A DNA stretch of 64,000 nt from CAZPXZ01 sp965221505 (lineage in GTDB: Bacteria; Pseudomonadota; Alphaproteobacteria; Rhodobacterales; CAZPXZ01). Below, piece by piece: positions 36,624-45,777 of the stretch; the stretch's first letter is position 1, and each line of letters starts with the position of its first letter. Under the pieces are notes generated by a model. It saw nothing but the letters and a program-made list of their open reading frames with translations, was not told where the DNA came from and ran no database searches. Location of the stretch: positions 930,001 to 994,000 of the forward strand of contig CBDCSI010000002.1 in NCBI GenBank assembly GCA_965221505.1, written 5' to 3'. Both the position numbers and the translations under genes were made by a program.

Positions 36624-38237
36624 ATGCGGAGGGAGGATCGCGATCCGATGGGCGACGACGCGACGCGCAGCCCGGAGCGAACCGCGAGCGCGCTGCAGGT
36701 GTTCCTGGGCTTCCTCTATATCGGCCTGACCGCCTTCGGCGGGCCGGTCGCGCATCGCGCCCGCTTCCGCGAATTGCTGGTGTCGGACTCGCCGGCCGAC
36801 CCCGCCCGGCGCGAACTCCTGCGCGCGTTGCGTCTGCGCCCGCAGGTGTTCGAGGATCTCTGGGTCTTCGCCAACCTGTTGCCGGGGCCGAGTTCCAGCC
36901 AGGTCGCCATGGCGATCGGACGGATCCATGCCGGAACGCCGGGCACGTTCGCCGCCTGGGCCGGGTTTGCGCTGCCCACCGCCGCGCTGGCGACGGCCGG
37001 CGGCGTCGCCGTCTACCACTGGCGGCAATCGTTGCCGCCCGGGCTGATCGCCGGGCTTCTGATCGCCGTCTTCGTCGTCATCCTGAACGCGGTGCGCAGC
37101 ATGCTGCTCGATCACCAGACGCAGCTGGCGCCGACGCTCCGCGCCGTCTCCGCCGCGCTCGTGAGACGGAACGCGAGACCCGGCGCCCGCCGGGCCTTCT
37201 TCCTGTGGATCGGACGCGACGGCCTGCACGCCGCCGTGGCCGCCGCCTCCTGCGCGGTCATGATCCTCGCCATGCACGGCCATCCGCTCCTGGTCTCGGC
37301 GCTGGCCCTCGCGGCCGACGCGCTCGCCGACGCGCCCTCCGGCAACTGGGCCAGACAGAACCTCCTCCAGACCGTCCAGTTCGCTGTCATCCTTCTCGGC
37401 CTCGGTGTCGGCCTCGCGCTCTTTCCCGGCGGGCGCGAGACGCGCCCGTCCGCCCTGCCCCCGTCCGCCGGATCGCGGACCGGTCCCGCGTGGCTGATCC
37501 TGTTCGTCCTTCTCCTCGCCGTCGCCGCCCTGACATGGAATCCGGGACCCGACTGGTGGCTGGCGGATCTCGCCGCGCGCTTCTACCGGGTCGGCGCGCT
37601 GGTCTTCGGCGGCGGCCACGTCGTCCTGCCGCTCCTCGAGGGCGAGATCGTCGCCACCGGCCGGGTGGAGCGCGAGACGTTCCTGATCGGCTACGGCGCC
37701 GTTCAGGCGCTGCCGGGCCCCCTCTTCGCCTTCGCCGGCTTCCTCGGGACGGTGGCGTCTCCCGGGCCGGGAATGCCGCCCGGCGGCTGGACGGTCGGCC
37801 TGCTCTGCGTCGCGGCCATCTTCGCGCCGTCGCTGCTTCTGGTGTCCGGCCTGCTCGGCGTGTTCCTCCGGCACCGGGACCGTCCGCTCGTGCGCAAGGC
37901 CCTCGGCGGCGCCAACGCGGCCGTGGTCGGGATTCTGGGGGCGGCGCTCTGGCCGATCTGGGCCGAGGCCTCGGCCAAGTGGTACGCGCTCGGCCTCGCC
38001 GCCCCCGGGTTCTGGCTCGCGACCCTGCTCCTTCTCGGACTCCTCGCCGGCATCCCCCTGCCCGCACGCAAGACCCGCTTCGAGGGGGACGCGCTCCGCG
38101 GCCGGTCCGCCGGCGGGTTGCGGCTCGTTGCGGAACTACGGTCGCGCCAGCCGGGAGAGCCCGTCGCCCGCATCCGCCTGCCCGCGCCGCTCCTGGTGGT
38201 CGCCGCCGCGCTCGGCGGCTGGCTCCTCGGAGGGTGA
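36624..38237 (+). CDS. chrA: chromate transporter, ChrA family
   Basis: 537 residues with about ten membrane segments in two homologous halves. The first CHR domain begins FLGFLYIGLTAFGGPVAH and has NLLPGPSSSQVAMAIG. The second begins YRVGALVFGGGHVVLPLLE and has GAVQALPGPLFAFAGFLG, the paired G-x-G and LPGP motifs of the family. Family members export chromate by proton symport, though many may move other anions. A second in-frame ATG at 36648 with GGAGGGAGG upstream may be the real start. It ends 6 bp before the convergent ABC permease gene. Confidence 0.93.
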   Translation: MRREDRDPMGDDATRSPERTASALQVFLGFLYIGLTAFGGPVAHRARFRELLVSDSPADPARRELLRALRLRPQVFEDLWVFANLLPGPSSSQVAMAIGRIHAGTPGTFAAWAGFALPTAALATAGGVAVYHWRQSLPPGLIAGLLIAVFVVILNAVRSMLLDHQTQLAPTLRAVSAALVRRNARPGARRAFFLWIGRDGLHAAVAAASCAVMILAMHGHPLLVSALALAADALADAPSGNWARQNLLQTVQFAVILLGLGVGLALFPGGRETRPSALPPSAGSRTGPAWLILFVLLLAVAALTWNPGPDWWLADLAARFYRVGALVFGGGHVVLPLLEGEIVATGRVERETFLIGYGAVQALPGPLFAFAGFLGTVASPGPGMPPGGWTVGLLCVAAIFAPSLLLVSGLLGVFLRHRDRPLVRKALGGANAAVVGILGAALWPIWAEASAKWYALGLAAPGFWLATLLLLGLLAGIPLPARKTRFEGDALRGRSAGGLRLVAELRSRQPGEPVARIRLPAPLLVVAAALGGWLLGG

Positions 38238-38243
38238 CTCGGC

Positions 38244-39215
38244 CTATCGTTCCTTCGAGTAGGGCACGCCGATCGCCTTCGGCGCCACCGCATGTCCGAT
38301 GAAGCCGGCGAGGAGGACGACCGTCAACGCGTAGGGTAGCGCCTGCACGAGTTGCAGCGGCACCGCGCCGATCAAGGGAAGGTCGACGCCCTGCAGGCGG
38401 ATCGCGAAGGCGTCGAGAAATCCGAACAGCAGGCATGCGAAGAGCGTGGGAACCGGACGCCACTTGCCGAAGATCAGCGCCGCCAGCGCGATGAAGCCCT
38501 TGCCCGCCGTCATGCCGTTCACGAACCCCGCCCCCTGCGCCTGGGAGAGCACGGCGCCGGCGAGGCCGCAGCAGAGCCCGGTGCAAAGCAGCGCCCGGTA
38601 GCGCAGCCGTTCGACCGGCACGCCCGCGGTGTCCACGGCCTCCGGACTCTCGCCGACGGCGCGCAGCCGAAGCCCGAAGCGGGAACGGTAGAGAACCAGC
38701 GACACGGCCGGAACCGCCAGGAGAGCGACGTAGACGAGAAGATTGTGACCGCTCAGAAGCTCGCTGTAGAGCTGACCGAGAACCGGAACCTCCCGGACCG
38801 CCTCCGCGCCCGGCCACTCCAGCGGCAGGAAGCGCGCCTCGCCGGGAAGCGTGGGCGTCCGGCCGCCCTGGCTGAACCACGCGATCCCCAGGACCGCGGT
38901 GAGGCCGGCGGCCAGAATGTTCAGCGCGAGGCCCGACACCACCTGGTTGCCGCGATGGGTGACGCAGGCGAAGGCATGCATCAGGGCCAGGACCGTCGAG
39001 GCGCCGACCGCGGCCAGGAGCCCCGCCCAGGCGGACGCGGTCACCGCGGCGGCCGCGGCGCCGGCGAAAGCGGCGGCGAGCATCTTCCCCTCGAGGCTGA
39101 TGTCGATGACGCCCGCGCGCTCGGAGAACAGCCCGCCGAGCGCGGCGAGGAGCAGCGGCGCCGACAGGCGCAGCGTCGAATCGAGCAAGAGAACGATCTG
39201 GTCGGCGAATTCCAT
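38244..39215 (-). CDS. ABC transporter permease (BMP-type nucleoside importer, second permease)
   Basis: 323 residues, about nine membrane helices, starting MEFADQIVLLLDSTLRLS. SERAGVIDISLEGKMLAAAF is the conserved N-terminal motif of this permease type, and GMTAGKGFIALAALIFGKW is its cytoplasmic loop to the ATPase. Last gene of a four-gene operon: BMP lipoprotein, ATPase, permease, permease. The set imports nucleosides or related bases. One base separates it from the preceding permease gene. Confidence 0.92.
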   Translation of the reverse strand: MEFADQIVLLLDSTLRLSAPLLLAALGGLFSERAGVIDISLEGKMLAAAFAGAAAAAVTASAWAGLLAAVGASTVLALMHAFACVTHRGNQVVSGLALNILAAGLTAVLGIAWFSQGGRTPTLPGEARFLPLEWPGAEAVREVPVLGQLYSELLSGHNLLVYVALLAVPAVSLVLYRSRFGLRLRAVGESPEAVDTAGVPVERLRYRALLCTGLCCGLAGAVLSQAQGAGFVNGMTAGKGFIALAALIFGKWRPVPTLFACLLFGFLDAFAIRLQGVDLPLIGAVPLQLVQALPYALTVVLLAGFIGHAVAPKAIGVPYSKER

Positions 39216-39216
39216 C

Positions 39217-40326
39217 TCAGCCTCCGGCGAAGCGCTTCAGCGACCGGCGGAGCGGCGCCGCGAAGAGAAACTCCAGCGCGCCGGTGAACAGGATCACCAG
39301 CCCCTGGATCACCACCACCATGTCCCGCGTCATGGTCGGGATCTCGAAGGCCAGCTCGGCGCCGCCCTGATACAGCGCGCCGAAGAGAACCGCGGCCAGA
39401 ACGATGCCGACGGGGTGATTGCGGCCCATCAGCGACACCGCGATCCCGGCGAACCCGAATCCGGCGCTGAACTCCAGGAGAACCCGGTGCTGCACGCCCA
39501 TCAGCTCGTTGAGGCTCATGCAGCCGGCCAGCGCCCCCGAGATCGTCATCGCGACGACGATCTGCCGCGCGGGCGAGATCCCGCCGTATACGGCGGCCTG
39601 CGGATTCTGTCCGACCGTGCGCAGCCGGTAGCCGGCCCGCGTGTGCCAGAGATAGACCCAGACGCCGGCGCAGGCGAGGAGCGCCAGAACGAAGGCGAAG
39701 TTCAGCGGCGACGCGGCGATCTCGACGCCGACGGCGCCGAGGAGATCGTGCAGGAACGGCAGCCTCGCATGCTCCGCGAAGGGCCGCGTCTCGGGCTGCA
39801 TGTTGCCCGGAACCGACATCAGGTTCACCAGGAGGTAGATCATCAACGACGACGCGATGAAGTTGAACATGATGGTGGTGATGACGACGTGGCTGCCGCG
39901 ATAGGCCTGGAGCCAGGCCGGAACGAGGGCCCAGGCGGCGCCGAACGACGCCGCGCCGGCGACGGCGACCGGCACGATCAGGAGAAAGGGCAGGAAGTCC
40001 AGATGCAGGCACACGAGGCCGACGCCCAGCCCGCCGATATAGGCCTGGCCCTCGCCGCCGATGTTGAACAGACCGCCGTGAAACGCCACCGCGACGGCGA
40101 GGCCGGTGAAGACGAAGCTGGTGGCGTAAAAGAGCGTGTAGCCGACCGCCTCGGTGGTGCCGAACGCGCCCCAGGCCAGAAGCCGCACCACCTGCCAGGG
40201 ATTTTCGCCGATGAGCCACACCAGGAGTCCCGATGCGGCGAAGGCGGCGAGCAGGTTGACGACCGGCAGCACCCCGAGCGCCGCCCATCTAGGTAGCCCC
40301 GCCGTCGGCCCCGTCATGGCGCTCAC
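39217..40326 (-). CDS. ABC transporter permease (BMP-type nucleoside importer, first permease)
   Basis: 369 residues, about ten membrane helices. HGGLFNIGGEGQAYIGGLGV is the characteristic motif, and GFGFAGIAVSLMGRNHPVGIVL is the loop next to the ATPase. It overlaps the ATPase gene by 4 bp (40323-40326), showing translational coupling. Confidence 0.92.
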   Translation of the reverse strand: MSAMTGPTAGLPRWAALGVLPVVNLLAAFAASGLLVWLIGENPWQVVRLLAWGAFGTTEAVGYTLFYATSFVFTGLAVAVAFHGGLFNIGGEGQAYIGGLGVGLVCLHLDFLPFLLIVPVAVAGAASFGAAWALVPAWLQAYRGSHVVITTIMFNFIASSLMIYLLVNLMSVPGNMQPETRPFAEHARLPFLHDLLGAVGVEIAASPLNFAFVLALLACAGVWVYLWHTRAGYRLRTVGQNPQAAVYGGISPARQIVVAMTISGALAGCMSLNELMGVQHRVLLEFSAGFGFAGIAVSLMGRNHPVGIVLAAVLFGALYQGGAELAFEIPTMTRDMVVVIQGLVILFTGALEFLFAAPLRRSLKRFAGG

Positions 40327-41903
40327 GCGGCGCGGTCCCCGGCGCCGGCGCCCGACATCAGGAGGCCCAGCTCCCGCTCCGTCGCCTCGTCCGCCCGCAT
40401 CTCCCCGACGATGCGACCGGCGAACATGACCAGGATGCGGTCGGCGAGTTTCATGACCTCGTCGAGGTCGGCGGACACGAGAAGGATGGCCTTGCCGGCG
40501 TCGCGAAGCTCCAGGAGCCGGCGGTGAATGAGCTCGATGGCGCCGATGTCGACGCCCCGGGTCGGCTGACCGACCAGCAGGACGCCCGGATCCCGCTCGA
40601 TCTCCCGGGCGAGGACTAGCTTCTGCTGGTTGCCGCCGGAGAAATTCGCGGTGATCGCCTGGGGTTCGACCGGCCGCACGTCGAATGAGGTCATCTTCCG
40701 CTCGGTGTCGGCGCCGACGGCGTTCCAGTCGAGGAGGAACGAGCGGCCGTACCGCTCCTCGTCGTGATAGCCGAGAACGGCGGATTCGCAGGCCCGGAAC
40801 GAGAGGACGAGGCCCATGCGCTGGCGGTCCTCCGGCACGTGCGCGAGGCCTTCCCGGCGGCGCTCCAGCCCGCCCCCCGCCGCCAGGTGGCCGTCGATTT
40901 CGACCTTCCCGCCGGCGAGGGGCCGGATTCCCGCCAGAACCTCGAGGAGCTCGCTCTGGCCGTTGCCGGCGACGCCGGCGACGCCGACGATCTCGCCGGT
41001 CCGGACCGAGAAGGAGACGTCTTCGAGCCGCGCCACGCCCTGCTCGTCCGTCACGCGCAGGCCCTCGGCCCGGAGCCGTTCGGCGCCAGGCGCGGAGGCC
41101 GACCGGTCGGCGCCGAGCCGGACCCTGCGCCCGACCATCAGCTCCGCGAGTTCGTCCACGGTGGTGTCCGCCACGTCCAGATGGGCCACCATCTCGCCCT
41201 TGCGCATGACCGACACCCGGTCCGCGACCTGCATGATCTCCCGCAGCCGGTGGGTGATCAGGACGACGGTCTTTCCCTGTTCCTTCAGGCGCCGGAGAAT
41301 CCGGAAGAGATGGCTCGCCTCCTGGGGCGTCAGCGCGCCGGTCGGCTCGTCCAGGATGAGGATTTCGGCGCCGCGATAGAGCGCCTTCAGGATCTCGACC
41401 CGCTGGCGAAGCCCGACCGGCAGGTCTCCGGCCAGCGCGTCCAGCGGCACTTCGAGCCCGTAGTCGCGCTCGAGCCGCCCCAGCTCCGCCCGTGCGCGGC
41501 GCATGCCCGGCGCGAGACGCGGCCCGCCCTCCGCGCCCAGGATCACGTTCTCGATCACGGTGAAGGTGTCGACCAGCATGAAGTGCTGGTGGACCATGCC
41601 GATGCCGGCCGCCAGCGCGTCCTGGCTCGACCGGATCGGCCGGTGCCGGCCGCCGATCAGGATCTCGCCGCTCGTCGCCTGATAGAACCCGTAGAGGATG
41701 CTCATCAAGGTGGTCTTGCCGGCGCCGTTCTCGCCGACAAGACCGTGGATCGTGCCGGACCGCACGACCAGATCGACGTTCCGGTTGGCGTGGACCGCCC
41801 CGAAAACCTTGTCGATGCCGCGAAGCTCGACGGCCGGCGCCGCGGGATCCCCGTCCCGGGCCATCGCGCAGGCGCCGGCCGCCGCGTTCAGCTCACGGGG
41901 CAA
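40323..41903 (-). CDS. ABC transporter ATP-binding protein, two-domain (BMP-type nucleoside importer)
   Basis: 526 residues with two ABC domains. The first has Walker A GENGAGKTTL, GMVHQHFMLVDTFTV and ILDEPTGALTP. The second has a modified Walker A (GVAGNGQSEL) and the signature FSGGNQQKLVLAREI, as in sugar/nucleoside importers where one site is degenerate. An in-frame ATG at 41864 (MARDGDPAAP) is a possible later start. The start overlaps the 3' end of the BMP gene by 16 bp. Confidence 0.93.
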   Translation of the reverse strand: MPRELNAAAGACAMARDGDPAAPAVELRGIDKVFGAVHANRNVDLVVRSGTIHGLVGENGAGKTTLMSILYGFYQATSGEILIGGRHRPIRSSQDALAAGIGMVHQHFMLVDTFTVIENVILGAEGGPRLAPGMRRARAELGRLERDYGLEVPLDALAGDLPVGLRQRVEILKALYRGAEILILDEPTGALTPQEASHLFRILRRLKEQGKTVVLITHRLREIMQVADRVSVMRKGEMVAHLDVADTTVDELAELMVGRRVRLGADRSASAPGAERLRAEGLRVTDEQGVARLEDVSFSVRTGEIVGVAGVAGNGQSELLEVLAGIRPLAGGKVEIDGHLAAGGGLERRREGLAHVPEDRQRMGLVLSFRACESAVLGYHDEERYGRSFLLDWNAVGADTERKMTSFDVRPVEPQAITANFSGGNQQKLVLAREIERDPGVLLVGQPTRGVDIGAIELIHRRLLELRDAGKAILLVSADLDEVMKLADRILVMFAGRIVGEMRADEATERELGLLMSGAGAGDRAA

Positions 41904-42889
41904 TCACCGTCGGCGATGTAGTCGTGAACGCGAATGCCGCCCGAGCGGATCCGCTCGGCGGCCGCCTCGACCGCCTCGCGCATCTCCGGGGTGACCAGCG
42001 CCTCGTTGTGCTCGTCGAGCGCCCAGCCGACGCCGTCCTCGGCGAGGCCGAGACTGACCAGCCCGGCCTCCCATTCGCCGTTCATGGCCGATTCGAACAT
42101 CCTGTAGGCCGCCACGTCCACGCGCTTGATCATCGAGGTGAGCACGTTGCCGGGATGGAGATGGTTCTGGTTGGAATCGACCCCGATACCCAGCTTGCCG
42201 GCGTCCGCAGCCGCCTGCAGCACGCCGAGTCCGGTGCCGCCGGCGGCGTGGAAGACCACGTCGGCGCCCCGGTCGAACTGCGACTTCGCGAGCTCGCCGC
42301 CCTTGACCGGATCGTTCCAGGCCGCGCCGGTGGTGCCGGTCATGTTCTGGTAGATCTCGACGTCGGGATCGGCGTGGCGCGCCCCGAGCACGTAGCCGCA
42401 GGCGAACCGCCGGATGAGCGGCACGTCCATGCCGCCGACGAAACCGACCTTGCCGCTCTCCGCCGCCATCGCGGCAAGCACGCCGACCAGGAACGAGCCC
42501 TCCTGTTCCTTGAACACGATGGACTGGACGTTGGGCATGTCGATCACCGCGTCGATGATGGCGAAGCGGGTGTCGGGAAACTCGGGCGCAACCTTCTCCA
42601 GCGAGGAGGTGTACTGGAAGCCGACGGCCAGGATCGGGTCCTGACCCCGGCGGGCGAAGTTCCGCAGCGCCTGCACGCGCTGCGAGTCGGTCTGCACCTC
42701 GAAGTCGCGGATCTCGACGCCGGTGTCGGCGGTGAACCGCTGGGCGCCGTTCCATACGCCCTCGTTGAACGACTTGTCGAACTTGCCGCCGAGGCCGTAG
42801 GCGATGCCGGGCGAGACCTCGGCAGCGGCCTGGCCGGCGAGAAGTGCCGCCGCGGAGAGCGCGGCGAGTAGAGTTCCGGTTCGTTTCAT
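41888..42889 (-). CDS. BMP family substrate-binding protein
   Basis: 333 residues starting MKRTGTLLAALSAAALLAGQ, a signal peptide cleaved near AAA-EV; no lipobox cysteine is seen, so it is likely a free periplasmic protein. The mature part has GLGGKFDKSFNEGVWNG, PILAVGFQYTSSLEKVA, GKVGFVGGMDVPLI and AAGGTGLGVLQAA, the BMP/Med pattern. It captures nucleosides (purine type in known relatives) and hands them to the two permeases. First gene of the operon; the promoter should be right of 42889. Confidence 0.93.
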   Translation of the reverse strand: MKRTGTLLAALSAAALLAGQAAAEVSPGIAYGLGGKFDKSFNEGVWNGAQRFTADTGVEIRDFEVQTDSQRVQALRNFARRGQDPILAVGFQYTSSLEKVAPEFPDTRFAIIDAVIDMPNVQSIVFKEQEGSFLVGVLAAMAAESGKVGFVGGMDVPLIRRFACGYVLGARHADPDVEIYQNMTGTTGAAWNDPVKGGELAKSQFDRGADVVFHAAGGTGLGVLQAAADAGKLGIGVDSNQNHLHPGNVLTSMIKRVDVAAYRMFESAMNGEWEAGLVSLGLAEDGVGWALDEHNEALVTPEMREAVEAAAERIRSGGIRVHDYIADGDCPVS

Positions 42890-43435
42890 TCCGATGTTGC
42901 TCCTGTTGGCCGCGGAACCGGCGCCGAGTCCCCGGACTCCGGGGCGCGAAGGGTTCGAATCCGCAGCGGTGTCCGCCAAAGCCGAAAGGCTCGGAAAGAG
43001 CGGTTCCGGCGGGTGGATTGTGGAAGCGAAAGGCGGTGAGCGCAAGCGACCGGGCACAGGAAGAAACGGGGGACGGTCGACGGCGATGCGGAACGGCGCG
43101 GTCGGGAACGCGACCGACGACCCACCCGCCGGGCAACAGCGGAGGTCGGACACGGGAGGACCTTTGCGCGATCTGCCGCTTGCGTCGCCGCTTCCGCCGG
43201 GCAGGCACCGGGTCTCGTTCAGCGAAAGGCGGGCCGGGCACCGAGAGAGGACGACATGCAGGTTGGGGGCGAGTAGTCACGGCGCCGCTTTGGCTGCGAG
43301 GCCGTCACGTAGTGCTTCGGGCGTTGCGAAGCCGTCCTCCTGCGTCGTTCCGGCTGCGCGATGCGCCCGGGCGAGATGCGCCCGAGCGCATAGGGAGGGG
43401 TTGCGCTTGTCGGGGCGGTGCGGTAGAGTTTTGGT
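42890..43435. other. 546-bp intergenic region upstream of the BMP operon and the tRNA
   Basis: No gene supported. It should hold the operon promoter (minus strand) and the tRNA promoter (plus strand). Confidence 0.4.
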
Positions 43436-43511
43436 CGCGTGGGTGGAGCGGCAGTAGCTCGTCAGGCTCATAACCTGAAGGTCGCAGGTTCAAATCCTGC
43501 CCCTGCAACCA
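43436..43511 (+). tRNA. tRNA-Met (CAT), initiator-like, with an irregular acceptor stem
   Basis: The anticodon arm TCAGG-CTCATAA-CCTGA, the T arm GCAGG-TTCAAAT-CCTGC and an encoded CCA end are textbook. A C:A mismatch at the first acceptor pair and mostly G:C pairs next to the anticodon loop point to the initiator. The acceptor stem pairs only if one extra T is bulged (CGCG-T-GGG against CCCTGCA), and the D loop GGCAGTA is about two bases short. A strong terminator follows. It may be functional or a degraded copy. The defence island begins 175 bp further on. Confidence 0.8.
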
Positions 43512-43516
43512 AACAG

Positions 43517-43550
43517 CCCCTTGTAAACACTGTGTTTTCGAGGGGTTTTC
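43517..43550 (+). terminator. Rho-independent terminator after tRNA-Met
   Basis: CCCCTTG/CGAGGGG form the base and AAACAC/GTGTTT the top of a long hairpin (43517-43545), followed by TTTTC. It would end the tRNA transcript and also lies downstream of the minus-strand helicase gene. Confidence 0.8.
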
Positions 43551-43579
43551 TGTTGTCTGAATTTAGCCGGGAAGGGCGC

Positions 43580-43601
43580 TGGGAATCTATTGGGAATCAA
43601 T
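43580..43601. repeat. two 11-bp direct repeats (TGGGAATCTAT / TGGGAATCAAT)
   Basis: Adjacent copies differing at one position, between the tRNA terminator and the helicase gene. Short repeats next to a tRNA 3' end resemble integrase arm-type sites, but no integrase gene is in view. Confidence 0.4.
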
Positions 43602-43685
43602 TGAGGTTCAATGCCAGCGCATGTCTGGCTGCCGCCCTTCGTCCGGACGAGCGCCGCATTCGCGGGTCAAGAAGGGGATGGGGCG

Positions 43686-45776
43686 TCAGGCACCGGTCTG
43701 GAGGTCGTCCAAGAACTCCGAAGCGGGGGCGACTCCGGTCACCAGCAGGCGGTCTCTTGCGCGTGTGCAAGCGACATAGAGCAGATGGCGTTCGGTCTCG
43801 TAGACGTCGGCGAGGTCGGCTTCGTCGGCGATGCTCTCGATCCGGGATTGCAGAGGCAACACCTCATCGTCGCAGGCGGAAAGCACGACGGCGCGAAACT
43901 CCAGTCCCTTGGCCAGATGCATGGTGCCGACGGCGACCTTGCCGGATGCGACGTTCGCGACGCCGTCCAGCGGCGTCGGCACCAGTGCGGCGGCGCGGAT
44001 CGCCCGTTCGGCTCGCGCCAGTTCGGCAACGGAGCGGACGAACACTCCCATCTCATGTGGCGCGAAGCCCTCCTGCACCCGTTCGCCGAGCCATTCCGCG
44101 ATCGCCGCGCTCTCCTCTTCCTCCGAGTTAAAAATGGCGATCTGCGGCTCCGCGCCGTTGAACACGGAAACCGTGCCGTCCCGCCGTTCGGCAATGCCGT
44201 CGACATCGGCGAGTTCTCCGTCCAGCAACCGGTCAGCCTGTCGGCGGATCTGGTGAGAGGTCCGATAGTTGATCCGCAGGCTGTGGGACCGCCCGCGCAC
44301 ATCCACGCCGAGGGCCCGCCAGGAGAATGGCGTTCGGAAGATGCGCTGGCCGAGATCGCCGGCAAAGAACAGGCTGTCTGGCCGATCCCGGCCCAGCGCC
44401 GCAAGCAGGCGCAGTTCGCCAACGCCGATATCCTGGGCCTCATCGACAACGCAGAATGCGAAGGGCCGACGCGTTGCCACCTGAAAGTGCCGTTCCAGGC
44501 GCCGCAACATGCCGGCCTCGGTAAGGCGCTGGCGCTCGGCAAGCCCTGCCCGCACTTTGGAGAAGATCGACCAGAGCAGGGAACGCTGTGCCTCGGCCAG
44601 CCGCGTCTTGCGGCCAAGCCGCAGGACATCTCGATATTCCGGCCAGCTCTCAAGCTGCCACGCATCGACTACCCGGTTCCACTCGGTCCAGAGGAAATGG
44701 GTGCCGAACCTGTGTCCCTCGACTTCGGCAGCGGCCCGCTCGATCAGTTCACGCAGCAGTTCTTCGGAAGCCAGGGCAGGCGCGCCGAAGCTGACCGTGT
44801 AGAGACGCAGCGCGACCGCGCCGATCGAATCGACTTCAATGCGCTCCGCCAGGCTTGGCTGCTTGTGAATCAGTCGGCGCAGCTTTACGCGCAGCGCGCT
44901 GGCGAGCGTGTCGGAGAACGTGGCGAGCAGAACCCGGGCATCCGAATGTGTGCGGGCAAGATGGACCGCCCGGTGCAGCGCTACGATGGTCTTCCCGGTG
45001 CCGGCGGAACCCGCCACACGGGCGGGACCGCCATAGTCGCGCTCCACCAATCGGCGCTGGGCCGGGTGCAGGAAGACGGTCCACTTCTCCCAAGGAAATT
45101 CGAGCGCTCGTTCCAGCTCCTCGCGGTTCTCGACGATGCGGAACCGGCGCCGTGCGTCGGGATGGTCGAACGCATCGTCGGTGACCTTTGTATGTGTCGG
45201 CCGCTCAGGCACGCCGCCGGTTGCGAGCTGGAGCAGCGCCTCGGCGGCCTCGGCCGGCAAGTGGTCGGCAAGTTCGAGCAGCGAATCCTCGTCGGCCTCG
45301 CGGACTTCCTGAAGCCACTCCTGGGGAACGCCGTAGCTCAGCAGGTCATCGTCGGATATTGCCACGAAGAGACCTGCCTTGGCGGCTGCACCCTCCGGCG
45401 CCAAGTCGTCCGACTGAACGGGCTGCCGGATCGCAGTCTCGCGCACGGTCTCCCGGATTTCGACGATCTGGGCCGCGCCGGTCTTCGGATGCGTCTCGAT
45501 ACGCCGACGCTCGGCCCATCGATAGGCTGCATCGTGGTGGCCGACAAAGGCGAGCATCATACTCGCCTTGGTGCGATGCACGATCAGGCGGATGTCGCGG
45601 CCAACCCTCACCGACCAGAAGTTAGGGTCGCGGGCGCGATCGAGCTTGTGAAACGAATGACCGGGGGCCGACGGGTCCATCTGCAGGTCGAACGCCGTCG
45701 TCTTGGCGATCTTTTGCTCCGCACCGATCAGCCTCGCCAAGCTGTCCGTAAAGCTGGCGGCGATCAGGAACTGCAT
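43686..45776 (-). CDS. RelE-fold/UvrD-type helicase fusion
   Basis: 696 residues from the ATG at 45776. Residues 1-95 read like a RelE/HigB toxin fold (HKLDRARDPNFWSVRVG, then DIRLIVHR and MLAFVGHHDAAYRWAERR). Next comes a linker and an SF1 helicase: Walker A GSAGTGKT (256-263), FCVVDEAQDIG, the RINYRTSHQIR motif, GTMHLAKGLEFRAVVL and YVACTRARDRLLV. So an mRNA-interferase-like module is fused to a DNA helicase. It starts 1 bp after the restored stop of ietS and is the last gene of the defence operon. Whether the RelE part is toxic is unknown. The overall role is presumed anti-phage. Confidence 0.9.
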   Translation of the reverse strand: MQFLIAASFTDSLARLIGAEQKIAKTTAFDLQMDPSAPGHSFHKLDRARDPNFWSVRVGRDIRLIVHRTKASMMLAFVGHHDAAYRWAERRRIETHPKTGAAQIVEIRETVRETAIRQPVQSDDLAPEGAAAKAGLFVAISDDDLLSYGVPQEWLQEVREADEDSLLELADHLPAEAAEALLQLATGGVPERPTHTKVTDDAFDHPDARRRFRIVENREELERALEFPWEKWTVFLHPAQRRLVERDYGGPARVAGSAGTGKTIVALHRAVHLARTHSDARVLLATFSDTLASALRVKLRRLIHKQPSLAERIEVDSIGAVALRLYTVSFGAPALASEELLRELIERAAAEVEGHRFGTHFLWTEWNRVVDAWQLESWPEYRDVLRLGRKTRLAEAQRSLLWSIFSKVRAGLAERQRLTEAGMLRRLERHFQVATRRPFAFCVVDEAQDIGVGELRLLAALGRDRPDSLFFAGDLGQRIFRTPFSWRALGVDVRGRSHSLRINYRTSHQIRRQADRLLDGELADVDGIAERRDGTVSVFNGAEPQIAIFNSEEEESAAIAEWLGERVQEGFAPHEMGVFVRSVAELARAERAIRAAALVPTPLDGVANVASGKVAVGTMHLAKGLEFRAVVLSACDDEVLPLQSRIESIADEADLADVYETERHLLYVACTRARDRLLVTGVAPASEFLDDLQTGA

Positions 45777-45777
45777 G

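Noticed and set aside
34461..37874. Open frame of over 1100 codons across sucC, mdh and chrA
   Set aside because: Crosses three confirmed genes and reads as low-complexity Arg/Gly/Glu; GC artefact.
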